Shown one piece after another: positions 24,415 to 31,293 of a DNA stretch of 47,449 bases (position 1 is its first letter; each line of letters opens with the position of its first letter). Location of the stretch: positions 1 through 47,449 of the forward strand of contig CAAEUX010000003.1 in the NCBI GenBank assembly GCA_900759335.1, read 5' to 3'. The position numbers were made by a program, and so were the translations under genes. Below the pieces are notes generated by a model that was given only the letters and a program-made list of their open reading frames with translations, did no database searches and had not been told where the DNA came from. This stretch comes from an uncultured Collinsella sp. Its GTDB lineage: Bacteria; Actinomycetota; Coriobacteriia; Coriobacteriales; Coriobacteriaceae.

Positions 24415-25716
24415 ATGGATCAAACGCAGATGAGCAATAGCGCTCCCCTGCCCATGCAAGCCACTCCCCAACCGGAGCAAATGACCGTTTCACCTGCACA
24501 AAAACACCTAGTAACCATTGTGCACGCATCGGTTGGATCGGGCCACAAAGCCGCCGCCAACGCGATTGCACAAGCATTTGACCTTATCCGCGGCACCAAG
24601 GGAATCCCTGAGGATATTGAAATTGAAGTGCTCGATATCCTTGATTTTGGACGTATTAAATTCGACGGCAATAAGACCGCGGCTTCTTTTACGGGAGCCA
24701 CACGCCCCATTTACGACCTGACCTGGCGATATACGCTTACGGGGCATCTTCTCTGGGGTGGCGGCACGGCATGGTCGCGAATTATGTTCCCCGCCTTCAA
24801 CGAATATATTCGTCGCCGCAGGCCTATAGCCGTGGTCGCAACGCACATCACAGCAGCCAATGTTGCCGTGGGCGCCCGCGTAATTACGGGTATCGATTAT
24901 CCGGTCATCTGCGTACCAACAGACTATGAAGTAGAAGGCTTTTGGCCCCACAAGGACACTGACCTGTTCTGCGTGGCCAACGAGTTTATGGCCGAAACGC
25001 TGCGCCCGCGCAAGGTTCCCGAGTCAAAGATCCGCATAACGGGCATCCCCATTCGAGCCGGTTTCGATACTGATTACAAACGCGAAGATGAGCTCAGCAA
25101 GTTCAATCTCCCCATAGACAAAACCGTCGTATTGGTGATGGCCGGCGCCAGTTTACCCCAACCATACGTGCGTTTCCGAGCAGCGATGGACCACACGCTC
25201 CCCTTCTTACGCAGCTTTGAGGACATGCATTTTGTCTTTTTGCCGGGCAAGGATGAGGAATACGCCACCCGCCTCAAAACGCTCTTCGACGCCATGAAGC
25301 TCGACAACGTCACGGTTCTGGACTACGTGGACGACATGGCGGCCCTCATGCACGGCTGCGACCTGGCAATCCTCAAATCGGGCGGACTCACCGTCACCGA
25401 GTGCCTGTGCGCGCATCTGCCGATGATCCTGCTGGGCAAATCATACGGCCAGGAAAAGGCCAACACCACGATGCTCACCGGCATGGGCGCCAGCATGCAT
25501 GTCACCACCGCACGAGAACTCATCGTAACCCTACGTCACTTGCACGACCATCCCGAATCACTCAAAGCCCTACTCATCAACGGCGAAGTGCTACGCCGCC
25601 CCCACGCAGCCGAAGACATAGCCATCGCAACCATGGAGCTCGTAGGCAAGCCCCAAAAGCGCAAACGAGCCTTCTGCCGCTTCTACTGGGGCGGGAAGCC
25701 TGCGCATATCCGCTAG
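24415..25716 (+). CDS. MGDG synthase/UgtP-type glycosyltransferase
   Basis: The 433-residue soluble protein matches the monogalactosyldiacylglycerol synthase group (GT28 fold). Its N-terminal domain carries HASVGSGHKAAANAIAQAF near residues 41-59, the form of the acceptor-side glycine-rich loop. The C-terminal sugar-nucleotide domain includes a KSGGLTVTE motif near residue 320 and SYGQEKANTTML. Related enzymes add glucose or galactose to diacylglycerol to make glycolipids, including anchors of lipoteichoic acid. Exact donor and acceptor are not decided here. GGGGAG precedes the ATG by 6 bases, and a -10-like TACAAT lies at 24373-24378. The extreme C terminus is basic, as if membrane-associated. 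Confidence 0.87.
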   Translation: MDQTQMSNSAPLPMQATPQPEQMTVSPAQKHLVTIVHASVGSGHKAAANAIAQAFDLIRGTKGIPEDIEIEVLDILDFGRIKFDGNKTAASFTGATRPIYDLTWRYTLTGHLLWGGGTAWSRIMFPAFNEYIRRRRPIAVVATHITAANVAVGARVITGIDYPVICVPTDYEVEGFWPHKDTDLFCVANEFMAETLRPRKVPESKIRITGIPIRAGFDTDYKREDELSKFNLPIDKTVVLVMAGASLPQPYVRFRAAMDHTLPFLRSFEDMHFVFLPGKDEEYATRLKTLFDAMKLDNVTVLDYVDDMAALMHGCDLAILKSGGLTVTECLCAHLPMILLGKSYGQEKANTTMLTGMGASMHVTTARELIVTLRHLHDHPESLKALLINGEVLRRPHAAEDIAIATMELVGKPQKRKRAFCRFYWGGKPAHIR

Positions 25717-25729
25717 CACCGGACTGTCC

Positions 25730-25837
25730 GCCGTGGCGCAGGCCGCCCACACATATCATTCCATGCTCAAACATTCTCGCTTCGCTCGCTGCGAAACTGC
25801 GCGTGGAACGATATGTGTGGGCGGCCTGCGCCACGGC
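25730..25837 (+). repeat. hairpin element, copy 1 (34-nt arms, 40-nt conserved loop)
   Basis: The arms 25730-25763 and 25804-25837 are complementary over 34 positions with a single A-C mismatch (A25758/C25809). The 40-base loop begins TGCTCAAACATTCTCGC and ends GCTGCGAAACTGCGCG, and the same two blocks form the loop of copy 2. It starts 14 bases after the glycosyltransferase stop. There is no T run, so a simple terminator is unlikely to be the whole explanation. Confidence 0.9.
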
Positions 25838-25911
25838 TATACGTACGCACTAGCAGCCATATCGGTTACCCTACGAAAAGCAGCGAAGGGGAACTCGGAA
25901 ACAAGTAATCA

Positions 25912-25962
25912 AAGTAATCCGATCTGACAAAGGAGCCGTCTCTTTGTCAGATCGGATTACTT
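25912..25962. repeat. perfect 21-bp inverted repeat
   Basis: 25912-25932 and 25942-25962 are exact reverse complements with a 9-base loop (GAGCCGTCT). AAGTAATC also occurs just before the left arm (25903-25910). It may act as a terminator for either flanking gene, but flanking T runs are weak (TTATT on +, TTTGATT on -). Confidence 0.85.
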
Positions 25963-26036
25963 ATTAGACACAGTTTCTAGATACAGCATTCGGCTTCAGA
26001 TGGGAAGCCATAACCGATTGCGAGCATGTAAACGTA

Positions 26037-26140
26037 GCTCGCCCCTGGGAGGCCCCTATATATCGTCCCGCGCGCAGTTTCGCAGCGCAGCGAGAATGTT
26101 TGAGCACGGGATGATATATAGGGGCCTCCAAGGGGCGAGC
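26037..26140 (-). repeat. hairpin element, copy 2 (34-nt arms, 36-nt conserved loop)
   Basis: The arms 26037-26070 and 26107-26140 are complementary over 34 positions apart from G47/A130 and one G/T pair (26065/26112). Read on the - strand, that pair becomes A-C at the same place as in copy 1. The loop matches the copy 1 loop except for a 4-base shorter middle. The outer arm sequences are unrelated to copy 1. It lies 36 bases after the dut stop, in the same orientation relative to its upstream gene as copy 1. Confidence 0.9.
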
Positions 26141-26176
26141 GGGCATTACGACGCCCATTTTCAACGAAGAAATGGG

Positions 26177-26620
26177 CTAAGCCACACCAGAAGAACCGAA
26201 GCCGCCGGCTCCTCGGTCGGTTACGTCTAGTTCTTCTACTTCTATGAGGTTGACCGTGGGGACTTCTTGGATGACGAGTTGGGCTATGCGGTCACCTTTG
26301 TTGATTTGGATGTTGTTCGTGGGGTCTAGGTTAATGAGGATGACTTTGAGTTCTCCTCGGTAGTGGGCGTCGATGAGGCCCGGCGTGTTGACTATAGACA
26401 GGCCCTGCTTGATGGCCAAGCCGCTGCGGGGCTGGACGAAGCCGGCGTAGCCGTCGGGCAGGGCGATGGCCAACCCAGTAGAGACCAGACGGCGTTCGAA
26501 GGGCTTCAGGACGCAGTCCTCGTTGGAGCGCAGATCCAAGCCGGCATCGGTGGGATGGGCGTATTTGGGAAGCTCGACGGTGGGGTCGAGACACTTTATA
26601 TTGACGGTAATGTTGGACAT
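26177..26620 (-). CDS. dut: deoxyuridine 5'-triphosphate nucleotidohydrolase
   Basis: The trimeric enzyme hydrolyses dUTP to dUMP and so keeps uracil out of DNA. The five dUTPase motifs occur in order: DAGLDLRS, PRSGLA, the GLIDAHYRGELKV stretch with the catalytic Asp, GDRIAQLV, and the C-terminal P-loop-like RGAGGFGSSG. The 147-residue length is normal. AAGGTG precedes the ATG. The start is 4 bases after the nrdR stop, so the two dNTP-related genes are co-transcribed. Confidence 0.96.
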   Translation of the reverse strand: MSNITVNIKCLDPTVELPKYAHPTDAGLDLRSNEDCVLKPFERRLVSTGLAIALPDGYAGFVQPRSGLAIKQGLSIVNTPGLIDAHYRGELKVILINLDPTNNIQINKGDRIAQLVIQEVPTVNLIEVEELDVTDRGAGGFGSSGVA

Positions 26621-26624
26621 GGAA

Positions 26625-27068
26625 TCACCTTAGCTTGTCGAGCTCTTGCAGAAACTCATCGACGTCTTTGAAATCGCGGTAGACCGAGGCAAAGCGGATG
26701 TACGCCACCTTGTCGATCTTGGCCAAGCGCTTGAGCACCATGTCACCCAACTCATGGGACGTGACGGCCGTCAGCGTGCGAGAGCGCAGCTCGACCTCGA
26801 TGTCGTCGATAATCTCATTGAGCTTCTTAGTGTCGATATCGCGCTTGATGGTAGCACGCATCAAGCCGACGAGCAGCTTATTGCGATCGAACCGCTGCTT
26901 GGTTCCGTCCGACTTAATGACCTCAATTGGGTCTTCGCATCGCTCGAACGTTGTAAAGCGGTAGTTACACGAGCAACATTCGCGACGGCGCTTAATGGTG
27001 TTATTTGACTCCTGCATACGGGAATCAACGACGCGGGTATGTGCCTTGCCGCATTTAGGACAGCGCAT
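26625..27068 (-). CDS. nrdR: transcriptional repressor NrdR
   Basis: NrdR represses ribonucleotide reductase genes in response to ATP/dATP. The N-terminal zinc ribbon has CPKC at residues 3-6 and CCSC ending near residue 34. The ATP-cone domain follows, with VIKSDGTKQRFDRNKLLVGL. The 147-residue length is typical. A strong AGGAGG lies before the ATG, but the ATG and part of the ribosome-binding site sit in a 12-bp inverted repeat (27063-27106). It follows the LysM gene by 51 bases and precedes dut. The LysM-nrdR order next to lexA is shared with mycobacteria (Rv2719c-Rv2718c). Confidence 0.96.
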   Translation of the reverse strand: MRCPKCGKAHTRVVDSRMQESNNTIKRRRECCSCNYRFTTFERCEDPIEVIKSDGTKQRFDRNKLLVGLMRATIKRDIDTKKLNEIIDDIEVELRSRTLTAVTSHELGDMVLKRLAKIDKVAYIRFASVYRDFKDVDEFLQELDKLR

Positions 27069-27106
27069 GGTACCTCCTCTTAAACGATAACAAGGGTACC
27101 ATGCGC
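27063..27106 (-). promoter_or_regulatory. inverted repeat enclosing the nrdR start codon
   Basis: GCGCATGGTACC (27063-27074) and GGTACCATGCGC (27095-27106) form a perfect 12-bp stem with a 20-base loop. In the mRNA the start AUG is paired, and the Shine-Dalgarno straddles loop and arm. A folded leader would be expected to limit nrdR translation. Confidence 0.7.
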
Positions 27107-27119
27107 AGCGCGATAATGA

Positions 27120-27569
27120 TTACGAACGAGCAGGAACCTTAAGATGCGCACCGGCGGCGAGCGAACCATGCTCCAGATGATTGACGTTACGGATCATGTC
27201 GGAAGTCTCTTGCGTGGAAAGGCCTTCGATTGGATATTCCTCGGCAAGCGACCAAAGAGAATCACCAGGCTGAACGCGAATGGTCTCGTAGGTAACGTTG
27301 GAAACGGACTCGGCATACGCGGCGTGACGAGCGCTAAAGACCGACGTAGCGAGGACAAAAAAGAGCGCGAGCGCAACGGCGACGGCAACAATCGTCGAGG
27401 CCTTCAGGGCAGCGGGAGTCGGCGCGGCAACAGCATACTGAGTGCGAGCAGACTTTACGGGCAAAGGCTGATAACCGGAACGTCCACCCTTGACAACAGT
27501 AAAAGCGGGCGCGGTAGGCGTCTCGAGCTTAAGGGCGAGGTTTCCCTGGACCATATTCGTTGCGTTCAT
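27120..27569 (-). CDS. SOS-linked membrane protein with LysM domain (ChiZ/YneA-like)
   Basis: The 149-residue protein has a cytoplasmic N-terminal segment of about 55 residues, one membrane helix (ASTIVAVAVALALFFVLATS) and an extracellular LysM domain with VQPGDSLWSLAEEYP. This is the layout of B. subtilis YneA and mycobacterial Rv2719c (ChiZ), SOS-induced proteins that block division and are encoded opposite lexA, as here. Two LexA boxes cover its promoter region. Of the two adjacent ATGs, the one at 27569 is chosen for its 6-base spacing from AGGAG. A role as SOS division inhibitor is inferred from context. Confidence 0.88.
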   Translation of the reverse strand: MNATNMVQGNLALKLETPTAPAFTVVKGGRSGYQPLPVKSARTQYAVAAPTPAALKASTIVAVAVALALFFVLATSVFSARHAAYAESVSNVTYETIRVQPGDSLWSLAEEYPIEGLSTQETSDMIRNVNHLEHGSLAAGAHLKVPARS

Positions 27570-27639
27570 CATGTTCTCCTCTCGCGTGTTTTGCTGAGAA
27601 CAGTTTTATCAAGCCGCGCGGACAAAAATGTCTAGCGCG

Positions 27640-27653
27640 AGAACGAATGTTCG
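27640..27653. promoter_or_regulatory. SOS (LexA) box 1
   Basis: AGAACGAATGTTCG matches the Gram-positive consensus CGAAC-N4-GTTCG except for the first base. It falls near the predicted transcription start of the LysM gene. Confidence 0.8.
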
Positions 27654-27658
27654 GTTAT

Positions 27659-27687
27659 TATTATCTTCGAACAGTTGTTCCTGTCAA
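27659..27687 (-). promoter_or_regulatory. promoter of the LysM gene
   Basis: On the - strand TTGACA (27687-27682) is followed after 17 bases by ATAATA (27664-27659). LexA box 2 occupies the spacer. Confidence 0.7.
27668..27681. promoter_or_regulatory. SOS (LexA) box 2
   Basis: CGAACAGTTGTTCC has one mismatch to CGAAC-N4-GTTCG and lies between the -35 and -10 elements of the LysM gene promoter. Confidence 0.85.
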
Positions 27688-27695
27688 GCAAAATT

Positions 27696-27709
27696 CGAAC
27701 ATTTGTTTG
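27696..27709. promoter_or_regulatory. SOS (LexA) box 3
   Basis: CGAACATTTGTTTG has one mismatch to the consensus and ends 23 bases before the lexA start codon, suiting autorepression of lexA. Confidence 0.8.
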
Positions 27710-27732
27710 ACATGGGTAGAGAGGATGCCCTG

Positions 27733-28377
27733 ATGGCTCGCAAAATTACCAAGCGTCAGCAGCAAATTTACGACTTCATCAAGGAATATCAGCAGGAGAA
27801 GGGTTATCCGCCCAGCGTACGCGAGATGGCTTCTGCCGTGGGCCTATCCTCCCCCAGCACCGTGCACGCCCATCTATCTGCTCTGGAGGCGCGCGGGCTA
27901 CTCAAGCGCGATGCCACCAAACCGCGCGCCCTGGAACTCTTTAACGAGGACGGTTCCTCTGTCTCAATTTCTAAATCTGACGAGCCCACCGCACCTCGCG
28001 GAACGGTCTCGCTACCGCTCGTTGGTCGCGTCGCGGCTGGGATTCCCATTCTGGCCGAGCAGAATATCGAAGACACTTTTACTATCCCGACCGAAATCGC
28101 CACCGATCAGGGTTCCTTTATCCTTGAGGTGCATGGGAGCTCAATGATCAATGTCGGCATCTTCAATGGCGATTACATCATTGTCCGTGAACAAAAGAGT
28201 GCCATGAACGGCGAAATTGTCGTGGCCATGATTGATGGTTCAGCGACCGTCAAGACGTTCTACAAGGAGCAGGGACGCGTACGCCTGCAGCCCGAGAATG
28301 ACACCATGGAGCCTATCTATGCAACGAATCCCGTTATCTTGGGCAAAGTCGTCGGCTTGATGCGCCGGTTCTCGTAA
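27733..28377 (+). CDS. lexA: SOS response repressor LexA
   Basis: The repressor cleaves itself when RecA is activated. The 214-residue protein has an N-terminal winged helix (KRQQQIYDFIKEY, with recognition helix near SSPSTVHAHLSAL). The Ala-Gly cleavage site is at residues 102-103 (GRVAAGIP), the catalytic Ser is S137 (GSSM) and the Lys is K174 (SATVKTF). I chose the ATG at 27733 because GAGAGG lies about 8 bases upstream. The ATG at 27712 has no ribosome-binding site and almost touches SOS box 3. The stop overlaps the next start by one base (TAATG). Confidence 0.97.
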   Translation: MARKITKRQQQIYDFIKEYQQEKGYPPSVREMASAVGLSSPSTVHAHLSALEARGLLKRDATKPRALELFNEDGSSVSISKSDEPTAPRGTVSLPLVGRVAAGIPILAEQNIEDTFTIPTEIATDQGSFILEVHGSSMINVGIFNGDYIIVREQKSAMNGEIVVAMIDGSATVKTFYKEQGRVRLQPENDTMEPIYATNPVILGKVVGLMRRFS

Positions 28378-29081
28378 TGCAAAAACGCATCACCATCTTT
28401 GATACCGTCCGCGGGTTTACGATGATTTCAATGGCAGGTTTTCACGCTTGTTACGATCTCGCCTACCTGTACGGTTGGGATATGCCCTGGTTTACACAGA
28501 CTGTCTTTCAAGACATCTGGCGTGCCAGCATCAGCTGGGTATTCTTGTTTATCGCGGGTTGGATGTGCACGCTCTCACGCAACAATGCTAAACGAGCGGC
28601 CAAATACGCTGCCGCAGCTTTGGTCGTCTGGATCGTAACAACGCTCGTATCGGTCGACGATTCAGTGAACTTTGGCATCATTTATTGCATGGCGGCGTGT
28701 ACCGCTGTGGCAGCCGTAGCACGACCGATGCTTCAGAAATTTCCCAGCACATTGGGCATTGCGATATGCCTCGCTCTCTTCGCAGCGACATGGGGCATTC
28801 CGAAATCGACCTATTCATTCCCCTATTTGGCGTGGCTAGGATTTCCCGACCCCAGGTTTGTTTCAGGCGACTATTATCCAATCATCCCGTTTATATTCAT
28901 GTACCTCACAGGATACTTTGCTGCGCGTACCGCTCAAAGATGTGAACATCCCGCCCCAAGCTGGGCCTACGCCAATCCCGTCCCGGCGCTCGCTAGCCTT
29001 GGACGTCATGCACTCCCCTTTTATCTGCTGCATCAGCCCATCATTCTGGGCATTTTGGAGCTCGTCTACTCGGTGCGATAA
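28377..29081 (+). CDS. HGSNAT/DUF1624-like membrane protein
   Basis: The 234-residue protein has about seven hydrophobic segments. Its start, RITIFDTVRGFTMISMAGFHACYDL, has the Asp-x-x-Arg-Gly and His motifs of the heparan-alpha-glucosaminide N-acetyltransferase catalytic family (DUF1624) and of related membrane acyltransferases. The C terminus, LGRHALPFYLLHQPII, is also typical. Such proteins are thought to move acyl groups across membranes onto sugars or other acceptors; the acceptor is not known here. It is translationally coupled to lexA (shared TAATG), so it may be transcribed with the SOS repressor. Its last 16 bases overlap the end of hflX on the other strand. Confidence 0.83.
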   Translation: MQKRITIFDTVRGFTMISMAGFHACYDLAYLYGWDMPWFTQTVFQDIWRASISWVFLFIAGWMCTLSRNNAKRAAKYAAAALVVWIVTTLVSVDDSVNFGIIYCMAACTAVAAVARPMLQKFPSTLGIAICLALFAATWGIPKSTYSFPYLAWLGFPDPRFVSGDYYPIIPFIFMYLTGYFAARTAQRCEHPAPSWAYANPVPALASLGRHALPFYLLHQPIILGILELVYSVR

Positions 29082-30355
29082 CGCTCGAGCCGCGGCGCGA
29101 TACGGGCCGGCAGCTTCGCCACAATACGAACGCCGTCCTCAAGATATTCCTCGTGCAAAAGGGTTCCCTGCTCATGCACCAGCGTGATGAGGGCGCCCTC
29201 GCGATACGGGATATCAGCAGAGAGCAACACATCGGTAGCAGCAGCCTCACGAGCAATACGGTCGACGAGATCGTCGAGCCCCTCGCCCGTCTGGGCCGAG
29301 AACAGCACGGCCTCGGGATAGCGACGACGGAAACTCAATCGATCAACGCTATCAAGCAGATCGATTTTATTGAACACCGTAAGCGTCAAACGCTCGCCGG
29401 CACCGATTTCGTCAAGAACGCGATCGACTGCCTCGAGCTGGCGCTCGTAGTCCTCGTCAGAGGCGTCCACAACTTTAAGGATCAGATCGGCACCAAGAAC
29501 CTCAGACAGCGTGGACTTAAAGGCATCGACGAGACCATGCGGTAGCTTTTGAATAAAGCCGACGGTATCGGTAATCGTCATGCCGCGACCGCCGGGCAGG
29601 CGATACGAACGCGTCGTCGGGTCGAGCGTAGCAAACAGCTTGTCCTGCGAAAGTACCGTAGAGCCGGTCAGGCGATTGAGCAACGTCGATTTACCGGCAT
29701 TGGTATAACCGGCTAACGCGACGCGAAACGCCGGTGACTCAACGCGGCTCTTGGACTGGACATCGCGACGCTGTTCAACCTGCTTGAGCTCACGACGAAG
29801 CGCGGCAATCTTATTGCGAATCAAGCGACGGTCAACCTCGAGCTGGCTTTCACCCTGGCCAAAGCGCGAACCGATGCCGCCGCGCGTCTGCTCCTTGGCA
29901 AGATGGCTCCACATGCCACGCAGACGAGGCAACAGATATTGAAGCTGCGCCAGCTGTACCTGTAGGCGTCCCTCACGCGTCTGAGCATGCAGGCCAAAGA
30001 TATCCAAGATCAGTGCTGTACGATCGATAATCTTTACCGGCTCGCCCACGGCTTTCTCCAAATAGGATTGCTGCGAGGGCGTCAGGTCGTCGTCAAAAAT
30101 AACGACATCGGCATCCATGCGATGCACTAGGCCGCACAGCTCTTCAACCTTACCGGAACCGATAAACGATTTTGGATACGGCTTAACCAGACGCTGTGAC
30201 AAACGCGCCACGCACTGGGCGCCAGCCGTATGGGCCAGGCGCTCAAGCTCGTCAAGCGAACGATCGAGCGGCCATGCATTGTCGCGCCACTCAACACCAA
30301 CTAATATGGCACGCTCGGGCTCGGGTGCCGTGGGAACAAGGGGGAAACGGGCCAT
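29066..30355 (-). CDS. hflX: ribosome-associated GTPase HflX
   Basis: HflX binds the 50S subunit and rescues or splits stalled ribosomes under stress. The 429-residue protein has the N-terminal HflX domain (KSFIGSGKVEEL; DRTALILDIFGLHAQTREG), a central coiled-coil linker, and a G domain. Its G1 is GYTNAGKST, G3 is DTVGFIQKLPH and the NKxD motif is NKIDLL. The length is normal. Its ATG overlaps the miaA stop (TAATG), so the miaB-miaA-hflX genes form one unit. Confidence 0.96.
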   Translation of the reverse strand: MARFPLVPTAPEPERAILVGVEWRDNAWPLDRSLDELERLAHTAGAQCVARLSQRLVKPYPKSFIGSGKVEELCGLVHRMDADVVIFDDDLTPSQQSYLEKAVGEPVKIIDRTALILDIFGLHAQTREGRLQVQLAQLQYLLPRLRGMWSHLAKEQTRGGIGSRFGQGESQLEVDRRLIRNKIAALRRELKQVEQRRDVQSKSRVESPAFRVALAGYTNAGKSTLLNRLTGSTVLSQDKLFATLDPTTRSYRLPGGRGMTITDTVGFIQKLPHGLVDAFKSTLSEVLGADLILKVVDASDEDYERQLEAVDRVLDEIGAGERLTLTVFNKIDLLDSVDRLSFRRRYPEAVLFSAQTGEGLDDLVDRIAREAAATDVLLSADIPYREGALITLVHEQGTLLHEEYLEDGVRIVAKLPARIAPRLERYRTE

Positions 30356-31293
30356 TAGGCAGCCTCAATACGATGCAGGATGTCCTCAACGACCTCATCG
30401 ATCGTAAACTCGTCCATATCAAACCACACGATACGGTCATCGCGCTTAAACCACGAAAGCTGACGCTTGGCATAACGACGCGAACGCATCTTAATGAGCT
30501 CGCGAGCCTCATCCATGCTCATCACGCCATTAAAAGCATCGATAATCTCTTTATAGCCAATTGCCTGCATCGACGTCAGGGCATCTCCCAGCCCCTGGTC
30601 CATCAGACCGCGAACCTCATCGACAAGACCCTGTTCAAACATCAGATCGACACGTAGGTTAATGCGCTCGTAGAGAACCTCGCGATTACGCGTCAGACCA
30701 AACCATAGAGCATGATAATGCTCGCGCGGAACACTAAACTGACTTTTTTGCTGTGCATAGGAGATACCATCATCGTGCATTTCGAGCGCACGAATCACGC
30801 GGCGAACATTATGGGGGTGGATGACCGCAGCGGACTCGGGGTCACGCTCGGCAAGCAGAGCATGCAGTTCTTCCTCACCAATACGCTCGGCAAGCTCCTG
30901 ATAGCCCGCACGGCGATCGTCCTCAAGTTCGCCCGAGGGAAAGTCCATCTCATCGAGGGCGGCCTTGAGATACAGCCCCGTACCTCCGCAAAAAACCGGC
31001 AGGCAACCCGAACCAAGGAGACGTTCAACATGCGCGCGAGCGTCAGCCTGATAAAGCGCAGCAGAATATGCCACACCCGGCTCCACAATGTCGACGAGAC
31101 GCAGCGGCGCCGTACACTCATCGGGCGCCATCTTTGCGGTACCGATGTCCATGCCGCGATAGATTTGCATCGCATCGCACGACAGCACTTCGGACGAAAG
31201 ACGAGCGGCCAAACGGTCGGCAACATCACTCTTACCAACCGCCGTCGGACCGACGATCGCAACGGCGGAAAGACCTGCCCCGGAAGAAACCAT
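30355..31293 (-). CDS. miaA: tRNA dimethylallyltransferase
   Basis: The enzyme adds a dimethylallyl group to A37 of tRNAs that read UNN codons. The 312-residue protein has the P-loop GPTAVGKS near residues 15-22, the SCDAMQIYRGMDIGTAK motif with its catalytic Asp, the GGTGLYLKA motif, and the tRNA-binding HNVRRVIRALE. It overlaps miaB upstream and hflX downstream by the same TAATG arrangement. MiaB then methylthiolates its product. IspH in the same window helps supply the prenyl donor. Confidence 0.97.
   Translation of the reverse strand: MVSSGAGLSAVAIVGPTAVGKSDVADRLAARLSSEVLSCDAMQIYRGMDIGTAKMAPDECTAPLRLVDIVEPGVAYSAALYQADARAHVERLLGSGCLPVFCGGTGLYLKAALDEMDFPSGELEDDRRAGYQELAERIGEEELHALLAERDPESAAVIHPHNVRRVIRALEMHDDGISYAQQKSQFSVPREHYHALWFGLTRNREVLYERINLRVDLMFEQGLVDEVRGLMDQGLGDALTSMQAIGYKEIIDAFNGVMSMDEARELIKMRSRRYAKRQLSWFKRDDRIVWFDMDEFTIDEVVEDILHRIEAA

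Larger units (their letters stand above)
25717..26176. other. 460-base gene-free region with three large hairpins
   Basis: No credible gene is seen between the convergent glycosyltransferase and dut genes. The region holds a 108-nt hairpin element (25730-25837), a perfect 21-bp inverted repeat (25912-25962) and a 104-nt hairpin element (26037-26140). Short open frames here run across the hairpin arms and are not supported. Confidence 0.8.

Noticed and set aside
25401..25853. Open frame running from the glycosyltransferase gene into hairpin element 1
   Set aside because: It lies in another frame of a real gene and then crosses both arms of the hairpin. The translation is low-complexity and no ribosome-binding site is present.
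25730..26140. CRISPR or simple tandem repeat interpretation of the hairpin pair
   Set aside because: There are only two copies, in opposite orientation, with long self-complementary arms and no spacers of regular size.
27712..27732. Alternative lexA start at 27712
   Set aside because: It has no Shine-Dalgarno and nearly abuts an SOS box, while the ATG at 27733 has GAGAGG and gives the standard LexA N terminus.
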